Origin: Zeugodacus cucurbitae
Taxonomy: Eukaryota; Arthropoda; Insecta; Diptera; Tephritidae
Assembly: GCF_028554725.1 (NCBI RefSeq)
Contig: NC_071669.1
Span: 45,592,501-45,656,500 of the forward strand
Direction of reading: 5' to 3'
DNA length: 64,000 bases
The notes under the pieces were generated by a model, which saw nothing but the letters and a program-made list of their open reading frames with translations, was not told where the DNA came from and made no database searches. A program made the translations under genes and the position numbers. Positions 48,573-61,200 of this stretch are shown here, one piece after another; positions within the stretch are counted from its first letter, which is position 1, and each line of letters starts with the position of its first letter.

Positions 48573-50374
48573 TTTCTTGAATATTTAGTTCACTTTGTTT
48601 CGAAACACCAAATGCAGAAATTCAAGTTATTTGCCACGCCACACAACAAAACGCGTTTGCAGACAATACTATGGCACCTGCAGAGAGTAAAACGACAACT
48701 ATGTATGTAGTTTCAAAACCGGGAAGACTTGATTTGGAATTTGTCAACAATATTTTGTAGCAGAAATGTTATATATAATTAATTGCATCTATATGTATTA
48801 ACGGCCTCCTGCTGTTTGGAGGTGGCACAGCTTATTACTGGTACTGTGAGAAAATATGCTCTCTTTATGGCTCTGTGCGTTATTATTTTCAATATATATT
48901 TACTTATGTTATGAGAGCTTAGTTTAAAATTTATGAATGGAATATACAAATCGAAAAGAATCCATGCGACCAACCTATACCATTTATTAAAAACTAGAAA
49001 ATGACCAAATGTCAAAATATAAGAACGGAGAGAATAGCGCAACACCCACAGAACAACAAATGTGTCATGTAAAGTCGATTACGATAACTAAACTTAATAA
49101 AACATCCATAACAGAATTCTCTAGTATAATTTTTGAATATAAAAAACGTATTAATAACTAATAATAGAAATAGTTTATTGTTAAACTATCACTTATTTAT
49201 TTCGATAAATAACATTTAAAACTATCTCTAACAATGTTTATTTAAAATGTTTTCCAACACTGTCATAACAGCAATTAATTGTCAATCTTATCAACTTCCT
49301 ACTTCCTTAATGTTATTTTGAATTTCGGAATTTAATTTATGAAAATTTTAAGTACAAAGTTTGTCAAATCAAGACAAAGTAATGAAAGTATTCGGTATTA
49401 AATCCAATAATCAATCGGAATTTCGCACGGTTTACAATATTCAATAATATGAAATAAGCTTTTCGAATTATGGGAAAAGAACTCTTGGGTTTTAATACCA
49501 CTATGACTGCACTCCACTTTAGTTGAGACTACGTTAAGGAACGGACCGCTTTAGGTTTGTGACTACGTTTATTTATCTTTCTTAATCTCTTAAAAGGAAA
49601 TAATTGTGTGGGGAACAGCATTAATATTGATAATATCTGGAATAATTATCTAAAATCGTTTTAATAAATATGAAGTTATCTTACTTTTTGAACACATCTC
49701 AAACACACGACTACTATTTTCAAATCCACAGCTATTCTAAAGAAATTATAATTTGATTAATTGAAACAGATTATTAGAATTATCCAGGGCTTCAGGAGTA
49801 CCAAATAATAGTCGAATATGATCCAGAAATATTATCTAAATAAATGTTATTATTTATATACTATAGCATACTTAAACACTCAATTTATTGTCAAAATGAA
49901 CCATAAAGAACATTTGTTTTTTATTGTATAAATGTATTAGTTACATGTATTTAAATTATATATATAAATATAGTGTTTGTATATATTTTGTTATACATAT
50001 AAAAAAATTGGACGGATTTCTAAATACAAAAATTTGGACGGAATGTTTAATGTAAGGCACTGACCAACAAGGTATATATGTTTCCGCTTACTAACTATTC
50101 GAGAATATATATGGACAATAATTTGCTTATCCGAGATACATAAGTGTGCAATTTTATAAAGAATCTACATTTTGTGCTTTTGTTGCAAAATGCACTGCGT
50201 ACATTGTTTTGTAAAACTTATTCGTATAAATGTCAAAGGTCACATTTCGTAAGATGTGACAATTCATTCCATCATTATACTTAATCTAAGGTATTTGTTT
50301 TAAAAGTGTCAATTTTTGAACTATTTTGGAATTACTTTAAAAATACCATAATTTAGAATGGAATCATTTGCTTC
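48573..50374. other. Intergenic region between nst and Tsf2
   Basis: AT-rich. Includes the nst 5' flank and the Tsf2 3' UTR. An 88-codon minus frame at 48779-49045 has no domain and AT-rich codons. No repeats with clear ends and no RNA gene were seen. Confidence 0.45.
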
Positions 50375-53300
50375 TCAAAAGCCCAACAGAAAAGCACATA
50401 TCATAAAGAAAAGTGGCAGAGACACCATTAATTGCGCAGCACCAGCATAGCAGTCAGTGATACGTCGCGCACGCATAAAGTTGCTGCCAAGGTAGGTGTC
50501 GTAGCGCCGTTGATTGGGTGGTATGACACGTAGTTGGCGTGTTGCGTCTTGGAAGATTAGATCGTAATAGCCCATCGGTGAGGAGAACATACTGAAGCTA
50601 AACGTATCCAGATTCTTGCGTCCATACAGTTGTTGGGCATAGGTTAGTAAATTAATGTATGCATTGATTTGAGTCTGATTGTAGTTGACACCGCCACGGG
50701 TTACAATTGCATTTGCTTTAACTTTACCCAAGTTACATTTTTTATAGTCATGCAACTCAGCGCGTGTACCTGTAATTATTTTATACTTTAATTAAATTCG
50801 GCGGTAATTTTTCGAAACTCACCGTCTGTGCAAAGTAGCTCAAAATCGTCGTTGAGCGCATTTCGTGCCCACCACTCTTTACGCTTGCCACCCGTGCTCT
50901 CCATAACAGTGGTATGCTTCATGAACGCAACATGTCCGCCACCTTCCACAAGGCAACGGAATGCACCGGTGTGACCATAATAGTCTTCGGATGCATCGCG
51001 TCTACAATAACGATAACTTGTGCCATGACAGAGATCGCACATGCTATCGTAGGGTACTCCGGTATTATATTCATTACTAATAGCGCCAGGTAAACAAGAT
51101 TTTGTGAAATATTCAGCGGCAGCACGTACTGAATCGCAACCATATGGACGTATCCAGCCGTTTGAAATAAGAAAGGCCATTGGGTAGGTCCAACCGGCAG
51201 CGGTGTTAATGCCAGTGTGACACGTGTATTTTCCCTTTAGATATGTAAGTTCGGTGTCCGGATCTTCTTCTTTCGCAACGGCCACAACATAATACTCTGG
51301 TTCGCCCAAATTGTATACCTCAGACATGAAAGGTATCAATTCATAGTTTAATCCACCAGTATATACATCGCCTGCATCAAACACAGCGATATCAGCCTTT
51401 CCGGATTGGATCCATTGCATGCAATTGATATGTGAATGCATCTTTTTGCATATCAGCTCAGGTTTCAAAATTTGCGCCTTTAAAGCAATCTAAGGGTTTA
51501 AAAGTGTTAATTGATTAAGAAAATTTGAAAACAAGAAAAAACAAACAAATTAACCTTCATTTTAATACATTTCTCCAGTTCAGGATCGGATGTTACACAC
51601 AATGTCATGCTGGGTACTGGACAATCACGTATGCCATAGATGTATGTGGTTGTGCTTTGCAAATATTTGCTAAATGATTGATCATCTTCAGGAATTACTA
51701 ATAACGAACGTGCGGAATCCTGTTAAGAAAATATTCTTCGTACATATTTTCATTGGTAATTATTTTGTTAACTTACCTGGAACATAAGGTTTGCTTTGCC
51801 GTGTCGACGTGACTCAAAGATTCGGAATTTTTCATATAAAATGGTCTCGTTCGTACCTTCGGGATAATTGCGATCTGTTGTGAAACTGGAGTCCAAACGA
51901 TCGTTGCGAAAACCGCTATTACCATTATCAAATTTATCGTATGGGTTGCGGTTGTATGCATTGGACGTGTCGTATGGGTTATTCGAGTTATACTGATTAT
52001 TGTTATTTCCACCATAAGTGTTACCATATTGATCGTTGTTATTCGTATTGTAATTGAAATTATTTCCCGCTTCGCCATTTAATCGTATACTTTGCTCTTT
52101 GGCTTCTTCTCGTAGAGCATCTGAATACAGTTCAATTACACGTCTTAAAAATTGTTGAAACTTTTTTCGTTCAAATGAATTCCGCGCAGAGGATGTGACT
52201 ACTGCATCCGAAGGAATCACACCCCAGTGGCATTGGCGGTATTCGCTAACAGCCACCCGACGCCCATCACGACAAAGCAGTTCGAAACGATCAGGTGATA
52301 AACTACCTTTAGTTGGAAAGAAAGGTTTTAATAAAAATAAAGAATATTTATTGGGTCAATCTTACCGAATTCATTAGTTTGTAACATTTCCATGACTGTT
52401 GAATCACGTAGAAAAGCCACTTCACCAGCTTCGAGGAGACAACGGAATGCACCATCGTAGCCATAGTACGGATCCCTCGCAGTACATCTACCACCAGGTA
52501 TTTTACCCGTACATAGGGTACATAGTCTGTTGACAATTAACATCAATTTTAAAAAAAGTGTGAAGTATAAATATGTTAGTACTTACTTATCAGAATTATC
52601 TCCAATCGGATTATATTTGTTAATTAATGAGTAAACGGCACACGAGTTATTAAAGTAATTGGCAGCGGTTTTCACTTGATTGTTACAGTCAACCACTTCC
52701 ATACCACCCTCACGTTGCAGCTGCACATAAGAAATCACTTAGCATTAAACCACTTTACAATTTTTAATGTTTAGTTAAATTACCGTATATATGGGCACAA
52801 TCCATCCGGCCATGCTACCCACCCACGGGAAACAGGCACGTTTATTCCGCAACTCCCTTAAACTGTAAACATCTTGCAATGTATCTTTTTTGACAACAGC
52901 GACAGCATGATAATTGGCTAATCCTCCTGTAAATTTCTCTTGCATTATAGGTACTAGAGAATTGTATCTACCAGCTGTGAAAACATCGCCAGCATCAAGT
53001 GTTGTTACGTGTGCTTTCTCATGATCAATATGGTGAATACACTCATCCGCACTGTAACCCAAAAAACATGTGAGATTCAGATAAGCATCATCGAATATCG
53101 CTCGATCCCGTTCAATAGCAACAGTCAAGTTTTGACATTTATATTGTTCCTCAAGTGATTTCGTGCACCAAATCATGTTTTTAACCTGTCGTTCATATTC
53201 ATAGTGATGTTGAGCATCTGTAAAACAAAAGAATTCAATTTGTGAATTTCCGACAATTTCTATTTAGTGTTTGTTAAACTTTAAATTACAATGTAATCAA

Positions 53301-53510
53301 GGTACTCTATATATTGAAATTGCTTATATTATTAAAAAATTGTTAAATCAAACAACGCCCATCAATTGTTGCTTTTTGAATGCGTCATTGCTATGCTGTT
53401 TCGTCCTCATCAAAAGCAATTTCACTTACAACGTATCGTTTAATACTCTTACCTATATACTTCCATTGCAACAGGTATATAAATATGCTCAGCAAACATA
53501 TTCGAAACAT
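50375..53510 (-). CDS. Tsf2: Transferrin 2 (melanotransferrin-like, GPI-anchored)
   Basis: Eight exons (53453-53510, 52784-53217, 52587-52720, 52366-52526, 51777-52306, 51555-51719, 50823-51489, 50375-50769) join in phase into 847 residues. The first exon gives a signal peptide (MFRICLLSIFIYLLQ). Two transferrin lobes follow, each with the D-A-G-D-V iron-ligand loop (TLDAGDVFTAGR; VFDAGDVYTGGL), a tyrosine-bearing DPYYGYDGAFRCL or SEDYYGHTGAFRCL block and many paired cysteines. The tail DCYAGAAQLMVSLPLFFMIC looks like a GPI-attachment signal. In Drosophila Tsf2 is needed for septate junctions and binds iron. An Asn/Tyr-rich insertion (about residues 343-395) splits the N-lobe, and the usual anion-binding CHT..R motif of the N-lobe reads CFPWVGSMAGW. 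The gene is divergent from Pmm2, 540 bp away. Confidence 0.93.
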
Positions 53511-54050
53511 TTTGTAGGCAGTTTAAAGTATTCTGTAATATAAACTAAAAAGTTAAAATTTTGTTTACAGCAATTGATGAATTGACACACCCAACAAAAT
53601 GTTTAGAATGGCGGCAGTGCTAAAGAAAATGCCATTGACAAATATTGACAGCGAATGTCAAAGCAAGAAGAATTTAATGCATGTTTAGGTCCAGCTTAAA
53701 TACTAAATACAGAATATGGTTATTTCAAATGGAACTTCTTTACCCAAACATCTGCATATGTTTATATGATTATAGTTCAATACTCATGAATTCTATTTTT
53801 CTGAATGAATTTCAATTTGCATCTAAGTTTTTGATTTTTTTACTAAATCTTTCTTTAACTAATGGCAATACTACAAACTTTGAATCAGCTGTTAGCCGGT
53901 TATCAGTTCGTCCTATTAGATACGTGGATTTGTTGGAAATATTCAAGTACTGATCTTATCCATTGTTAACATTTTAACAATTTCACCTGATTTCAACATT
54001 TTACGTTTAATTACATCAGTATTGTATAATCAAAATATACCTTGTGTAAA
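53511..54050. promoter_or_regulatory. Divergent promoter region between Tsf2 and Pmm2
   Basis: The 540 bp between opposite start codons must hold both promoters. A 90-codon plus-strand frame (53681-53953) precedes Pmm2 but shows no domain, and its codons are AT-rich. No assignable factor sites. Confidence 0.35.
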
Positions 54051-54824
54051 ATGACGACAGCGAATTTACAAAGAGATGAACTTTTATTACTTTTTGATGT
54101 TGATGGTACATTGACCTATCCTCGCACCAATATACAACCGGAATTTGAAGGATTCCTCTACTCAAAGGTGAAACCGCGAGCTAACATTGCAACTGTGGGC
54201 GGTTCTGATTTGGAAAAAATGTTTGAACAATTAAATGGTAAAAAAATACTTGAGGAATTTGATTTCCTCTTCCCAGAAAATGGTTTGGTGCAAATTGATC
54301 ATGGGAAGGAAGCTGGAAAACAAAATATAATTCAACACCTTGGCGAACCAACTTTGAAACGGTTTATTAATTTCGTACTTCATTATTTGTCTGAGTTGGA
54401 TTTGCCAATTAAGCGTGGCACCTTCATAGAGTTTAGAAACGGTATGCTGAATATTTGTCCAATGGGTAGACAATGTACGCGTTCGGAACGTAATATGTTC
54501 GTTGAATATGAAAAGAAACATAATGTTCGTGAAGATATGATTAAAATACTTCAAAAAGAATTTGCTGATGTCGATCTACAGTACAGTATTGGTGGCCAAA
54601 TTAGTTTTGACGTATTTCCCAAAGGTTGGGATAAAACTTATGCTTTGCGTTATATTGAGGCCAATTACAAGTTTAAAGAAATACATTTCTTCGGTGATAA
54701 GACCGAACCTGGTGGTAATGATTATGAAATTTTCATTGATCCACGTGTGATATCGCATAAAGTAGCCACGCCTGAGGACACGCGTCGTATACTTACAGAA
54801 TTGCTGCAAATATCCAATTCCTAA
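54051..54824 (+). CDS. Pmm2: Phosphomannomutase (PMM2-type)
   Basis: An intronless gene of 257 residues; animal PMMs are about 245-260. It converts mannose-6-P to mannose-1-P for GDP-mannose, dolichol-linked glycans and GPI anchors in the cytosol. The HAD nucleophile motif LLLFDVDGTLTYPR is near the N-terminus. The cap region has FIEFRNGMLNICPMGR with the substrate-binding arginines. Later come SIGGQISFDVFPKGWDKTYAL and the acidic metal site HFFGDKTEPGGNDYEIF, so all catalytic blocks are present. The ATG at 54051 is chosen because it directly precedes the conserved N-terminus; three more upstream codons in frame lack ATG. A polyadenylation hexamer aataaa lies at 54881, and the convergent neighbour stops at 54970, so transcripts probably overlap. 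Confidence 0.97.
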   Translation: MTTANLQRDELLLLFDVDGTLTYPRTNIQPEFEGFLYSKVKPRANIATVGGSDLEKMFEQLNGKKILEEFDFLFPENGLVQIDHGKEAGKQNIIQHLGEPTLKRFINFVLHYLSELDLPIKRGTFIEFRNGMLNICPMGRQCTRSERNMFVEYEKKHNVREDMIKILQKEFADVDLQYSIGGQISFDVFPKGWDKTYALRYIEANYKFKEIHFFGDKTEPGGNDYEIFIDPRVISHKVATPEDTRRILTELLQISNS

Positions 54825-54880
54825 ATAACATTTTATGTTTTTTGTTGCTTGCATTTTCTAATATTTTATATAATTCCAGT

Positions 54881-54886
54881 AATAAA
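54881..54886 (+). terminator. Polyadenylation signal of Pmm2
   Basis: A canonical aataaa 57 bases after the Pmm2 stop codon. Cleavage 15-30 bases later would place the transcript end about 60 bp from the stop of the convergent KLHDC4-like gene. Confidence 0.5.
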
Positions 54887-54969
54887 TATAAAGCAAAGTA
54901 TTTTTTAAAAGACTTACAAAGATGAGAATCTATGTATTGCCCAAGTTTATTAGTTATTATAATTAACAA

Positions 54970-56692
54970 TTAGTCAGTTTCCATTCCATCACTATCATCG
55001 TCATCACTGTCGCTGTCACTTTCACCGCTATCATCCTCATCCGAATCGCTACTTTCGCTGTCAACCCACTCATGAGCATTCATATCATTGGAAATGATAG
55101 ATTTCCATTCATCTAATTTATGCAAATCCAATGCATAAAAATCATTGAATGTATATTGCTTGTTGTCTTCTTCATACAATCCACCGTAAACGTAGAGTAC
55201 ACCTTTAGATACACATATTCCCGAGTTCATGCGCGGTGAAGGCACATTCTTCGGTCGTCTATTTGGAAACAAACTAGGCACTTTTGGTAAAGATACACTA
55301 CTGCCCGCACTCGGACCTGCCACCGTGACGGTAAATATTCCATCTGTAGTTGTGGTTCCAGTCGAGTTTGAACCGACTTCCATTTCGACATCCGGTGTCG
55401 TTGGATCTTTGTTTTTCTTGTTGGCGTTCTTTTCTTTTTTACATATTTCTAATAATCGCCAGGTTTGCGTAGCTAAGTCCAATGATAAAAGCTCCTCGCC
55501 AAACTGTCCTTTGATATCTTCCTCATCTTCATCAACGTCCATGACTCCACCAAAACAGTACGACTTACCATTGGCAGCTGTCGCACAACTAACACTACTT
55601 CGTGGAAGTGGTCTATAACCGCCAGGTTTTACTGTGACCCATTTAAATTTATCGTTGGGGTTGGTCTCTGCAATAGAAAATATAATATATGTACATAAGT
55701 AAAGTTTCGAAAAAGTATGCAATAAAACAACATACTATCAGGCACAAGCGAAAACATGTCTGTGTGTGCAACACCGCGATCTGCATCTTTCTTGATTGCT
55801 GCCTTTGAATAACCACCCCATATAAGCACTTTTCCATCTGGACAAGCAGCCATACAACAACCGGAACGAGGTGCTGGTACGATTGCACCACTCACGTCGA
55901 TCTTCAACCAAACATACGTTTCCAAGGAAAATACGTGTACATCATTAAAATATCGATATGACTGATTATTATCGTGAAAACCACCAAAAATAAAAAGCCG
56001 TTTTTTATTGGCAACCATTCTATGACCGCTACGTGCGCTCGGTCCATTTGGCGCATTCACTTTTTCCCATGTACGCGTTTTCATACGCATCACCCAAAGA
56101 TCTTTGTAATGATAGAATTGTAGTTGCGAAGGACTTGCATGCTCACCACCGAAAACCTAAAAAAATTTAAATAATCTGTTATAAAATTTAAAATAATATG
56201 CATTATATTACCCATAATTGGCCGCCGTCAGAAGCCACTGCCACCATTTGATGTCCGCTACGTGGTGCGGGTCCTGCGGGTGATTTCACTTGCTTCCATT
56301 CGTTTTTCGCAATATTATAGAAGAACAAATCATTGTAAACACAAACGCGTTGACCATTATAGAATTCCCCACCAAAAAGTATGAGCTCGTCTTTTTCAGG
56401 ATGAGCAACAAATGTGAAATTCGAACGTGACGTTGGTGGTGGACATATCTCTTCTGTGACGGTTTTACGACGCGCTTCCTCGGCCTCTAACTTGGCTACC
56501 ACCTCAGCTATATCAGTCTACAATTGTTATTGCGAGTAATGCATTTTTTACAATTGTTTACTATTTGTAACAACCTACCTCACCAAGCTTCTCAAGCATG
56601 CGTTTTTGTTTGGCTGCTAACTTCTTGTCCGTTTTCATTGCCGTCTTTTCGGCACCTTTACCTTTCTTCTTATTCTTATCCTTTTTACCCAT
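54970..56692 (-). CDS. KLHDC4: Kelch-repeat protein, KLHDC4-like
   Basis: Four exons, 56579-56692, 56212-56517, 55736-56156 and 54970-55667 (phases 0, 0, 1), encode 512 residues, like human KLHDC4 (about 520). The N-terminus is lysine-rich (MGKKDKNKKKGKGAEK) as in family members and may be nucleolar or RNA-associated. About six kelch blades follow, with the double-glycine and Tyr/Trp signatures: DELILFGGEFYNG, GQLWVFGGEHAS, RLFIFGGFHDNN, KVLIWGGYSK, SYCFGGVMD and LYVYGGLYEEDN. Between blades 5 and 6 there is a long Lys/Thr-rich loop, and the C-terminus is very acidic (Ser/Asp/Glu). Function is poorly known; Drosophila slim is, as I remember, the orthologue. The first exon is separated from the kelch region by a 61-bp intron. 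Confidence 0.93.
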
Positions 56693-57502
56693 AATTAATT
56701 GGTTAAATTTAAATGTAGAATTTACTTTTGTTTAATATAATTCTAAATGTTTTACTATAGTGATCTTAAGAATCAAAACACCGGTTGCACGTGTATATCA
56801 CAGGGTTGCTATTTCATGCACTTTTAGCTAGGCAAGTGTACACAGTGGCCTAGAAAAAAATGTAACTAATAGTCTAATTGCTTTCGAATTTTTCTTAATA
56901 ATATTTTTTATTAACAATTTGGCGAGTTTTATATTTGTTTTCATTAAAATACAAACAATTATTACGAATTATGTCTCTCTTTTATCGTTTCTGTTCCATT
57001 TTTATATAGTTTTGCAAATGGAGTGTTAATGTGTTGCCATATTTTTTGATTAAATAAGAATTTTTTTCAAAAAACTATTGTTTAAAAATTGTATTTAATA
57101 CATAGTCTCCCAAACTTTCTCGAAAACTGAACCAAAAACCTTTTCTGATTCTAGCATAGACACCAACCAATATCATATTGTCAACAGATGTCGCGATTTA
57201 CTCATAAAACAATTGACCTTTCAAACATCTCCCACACTTGGATTAACTTTGTCCCATAGACTGGGTTAATGACAATCAATACATTCAAATGAAAAAGTCC
57301 ACTATTTAAAAACATATTTATAAAAATATTTATTTAAATTATACAGCATTTGTATTTTTCATGGCTTTAGATAGCAATACATTTAAGTAGTATACAAGTA
57401 TATAATTAAATCATATTACACATATACACAGAACATAAGTAAAAGTGGGCTTTATATTTCCGCTTATTTCCAATATCACCTACATACATATCTACATAGA
57501 TT
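56693..57502. other. Intergenic region between KLHDC4-like gene and sowah
   Basis: About 0.8 kb of AT-rich sequence containing the KLHDC4-like promoter and the sowah 3' UTR. No coding or repeat structure was recognised. Confidence 0.4.
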
Positions 57503-58248
57503 TCAATATTGTGGAACTTGCAAACTTCCACTGCTCGTTGAAGTTCGACCATTCATCGCCCAATTCGAATCGAAACCATAAGCACAATCCGAGTCCGAGT
57601 CCATTAATGTATCCGATGGCACTCGACCAATGGGCGCACGTTTTTGATTTGGCGTTGTTGGCATACTACTGTAGCCAGCAATTAGATTCGTACTGGAATT
57701 CGACGATGAGATGGAATCACGTGGTGAATCTGTTACAAGCGACGTGGTTACCGATGAGCGCATGGCCGGTGTGGTCATGGATTTTTGCCTCTTTTTTACA
57801 AGTGAATCCATATTTTTCGGTGGTGGCATAATTTCTTTGTCATCCTGCTCATCTTCATGTTGTTGTATATTATCAGCCGAACCCCACGATTTATGTAATT
57901 TCTCAAATTTCCTTTGTAAACTATTCATATTGACCGGAACGCTAGCCCGTGAGCCTATATTATGCTTTTTGTTGTTACTTTTATTAGTATTTTTGCTGCT
58001 GCTAATCGCGTCAGTGCCTAAGGGTTTGGTCTTCATCATCATCGGATTCCGTGTCATACCAGCGGCAGGATGATGACGATGACTTTGCAGACGGTGTTGG
58101 TGAGACCGCTGGTGATGGCGACTGGCTGCTCCCGCTTGCGAGAGTGTGTGACCATTTCCCACTCCCAAGAAGTTGCTGAACGCTTCGGTTGTCTTCTTCA
58201 CTCGGACATTCAAAGAACCAATCCGAAGGAACCCGGAATCTTTTTCGG
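57503..58248 (-). CDS. sowah: sowah distal last exon (248 codons incl. stop)
   Basis: The acceptor is tttaacag, and the exon enters with two bases of a codon (phase 1). It encodes FLRIGSLNVRVKKTTEAFSN, a His-rich stretch, MNSLQRKFEKLHKSWGSADN (predicted short coiled coil), PPPKNMDSLVKKRQKSMTTP and Ser/Thr/Pro-rich disorder to the stop. Long, clean and GC-richer than its surroundings, it is certainly coding. Confidence 0.8.
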
Positions 58249-61200
58249 CTGTTAAATAAAGCATAAGGGGAATATATAAAAATTGCAAAATAGCTTATTT
58301 AAAGTGAAGAAAACAAATTATTAAGACGGCTGTAACCTTGTTTAACGCTTTTAATATCCTTTAAACTAGTAAAATCTCTAATGAATAATACTATAAGGTT
58401 TTAACTGTGTATAAAATAATTTAGAAATGCTATTGATCGAGAGTGAAAATATTATTTCTTTTGAAAAATATTCTTAAAATGATTTCGAAGGATGTTGACA
58501 GTTCATAAATAATTTTAATGGTATACGAAAGTGCTAAGGATGGCCCTAAACAATATTTGGCCACAATTTTCGCTCTTTTTACTCATAAGGAGTATTGTCA
58601 ATATTATTAAATTGTAATATAATTATTTAATAGCATTTTCACACAGCCGTATTAATTGATCAATTAAAATTTTAATTGAGAAACCAGTTTTTGTCCTTCG
58701 CACTGCCAGCTAATCGATACTCGATCAGCTGTTATACATTTCAATTAAAAATTAATGTGGAAAAGTGAAGTTTTTATTTTGTAATTAATTGATCAATTAG
58801 CTACTGTGCGAAAATGCTTTATATAGAATTAATTTATAAATACGACTGAAATAGAATTCAATGTTTGAGCTCACCTGCAGTTTTTTTCTTTCCCTTGATT
58901 TCTGTAAGGATTTGAGCAAAAATGCGACAATTTAGTTAAATTAATAATATTTAAAATATTAAAAACGATATAAATATATTCAAAATATAAATTTTATGCG
59001 AATATACATGCGAATACCGAGTCTTAATACATACATACTGATGACGTAGTGCTCCAGAAAGAGATATTTTAATGTCTTATAAGTGCATTATGGTGAAGTA
59101 GAGAAATAAAATAAAAAATGCGTGCAATAAAATTTACTAAAATACTAAATGAACAAAACGAACCAAAAAAGTACTTACCGTTAGAGCAATACTACAAAAG
59201 AGAGTTTTTCCAAACGCAAAGCGAGTATCAGATAATAGAGAGTTTACAATATCTACAGCATAAATTAAAGCAACGCGCTACTAAAACTAAATAAATTTAA
59301 ATACATATGTACAAAATATTAAATTATATAAAAAACTACATATATACGAGTACAAAGTAAACTGTTTAGTATACAAAAAGGTGTATCTAAGAATTTGTGC
59401 ACAATACAATTTATTACAAGAAATGGCACAAACAAGTAACACATAGCGAAAAAAAAACGAAAATTAATGAATAAAACTAAAGAAAAAACGCATCACAAAA
59501 AATATCGAACAAAAATAATTGAAAATTGAAAAAGGTAAAGGTGAACACAATTGTAGGCGCTTCTCGTTAGTCAGCGCTTGTATCAATCGCTTGCTCAAAT
59601 AAATCTTGAACTCTTTTACGCCTACTAGGCTTGCTTGTACTTGGTTCAACTTGCCTCCAGGAGTTAAAGGTGCTGCCAGCGACGCTTCCGCCTTCGATCA
59701 CATGTTGACGCATCGCTTGAATTTCTATATAAGAATTGTGCGATGACAATACAATATATATTTCAAATATTAGAAATTGTTCATAAACTTGTTTGTTGTT
59801 GTTGTTGCATAATGTGGGTAAATGTGTTGAGCAGGCCGTTATGAAGAGATGAACACCATTTTCTTGAACACAAATGAGCACATAAAGGATGCAAATATTT
59901 TTGATTTATTTACTAAGCGCAATTCGGGCGTGGGCGTGGCGTTTTAGTTTAAACAAATGTGATGCTTTCATAACTGTTTTTATTTGAGTTGGATACATAA
60001 AAATGATAGTTAGATTATTACTTGCGGCATTATACAGACACCATGCGATTTGCGCGTATAATATGCCGTCGATCGCAGCTTGCTCCTCTTTTAGTGCGCG
60101 CATGAGGAATGAAAAGTAAATATATTTATTAGATTTGATATTATATACGTTTATGTGCCTGTGTATGTGTAAATTAAGTGATGATCATAGTAAACGTTTT
60201 TGAATAGTGAATTTACATTTTGCTGGTGATGAAATTAAAATTAATAAATAAAAAAAATTATTAAATAAAAAAAATTAATTAATACAGAAAATTAAAAATA
60301 ATAAATTTTTCATTTATAGTTTTTTAAGACTAACTCGATTGGTCGTTAACCTTTATGCTTCAAATGATCCAAATTGTTATTTGTCTGAAATTTTTTAATT
60401 ATTGTATATGGTTTTGGGAATTGACAACAAATTCTACTGTAAACTATTTTACTAAGAAGTCTAAAAAAAATCATTTATAAATATTTTAAAATTCAATGTC
60501 TATATAAATATTTACTTTTTAAGAATAAAGTGACAATTTAAAAAGTCAATAAAGACTTGATAATAAAAAAAAAATCAGATTTTTATAGCTGATTGAGCAA
60601 AAATCATGCATGAAGAGTTTCATACTGTCATGTCATGTTTTTAATAACTATTGTACGAGAATTCATATCTTTGAATACTAAAAACTATTTATTTATCTAT
60701 TCACTATTTATATTATTTATTAATTTATGCAATTATTCACTACCACTAATACAAATACCATTATTGTGTGACAGTTGTGGGCTTTTTCGAGGTTATGTTA
60801 AAACAATTCAAAATTTGGACACTAGATTTACTCCCGAGGTATAATTAGCAAATTATTAACTAATTAAAAAATTGAATTTTCGAATGGACAACAATTATTG
60901 AATACAATTTATATATTTTTTTAAATATACTTTGAGATTATGTTTTTCGAATTATAATGAAGAATCTAAATAAAATTTGTTTTAATTAAAGTTTTAAGTT
61001 TTTATTAAGTTTTATTACTCAACGTATTTTTAATATAGCAGTTCCCTCGCGAAATTCAGTTATTATAGGACACGTTTTGTTTTTATTTTTATTTTTTTGT
61101 GTATTTTTCCCAAAGTACAAATTTGACGCTAAAAAAGCTCGAGAAATATTTTCTTTTTATGAAAGGGTGATCAATTGTTCAGAACAAAACTTTCTTGCGG

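Noticed and set aside
53681..53953. 90-codon plus-strand frame ahead of Pmm2
   Set aside because: It ends before the Pmm2 start, is AT-rich with no domain, and would sit in the promoter/5' UTR region of Pmm2.
60635..60844. 69-codon plus-strand frame with CDSCGLF near its end
   Set aside because: A possible relic of the hAT element that lies downstream, but too short and unlike a zinc finger domain to call.
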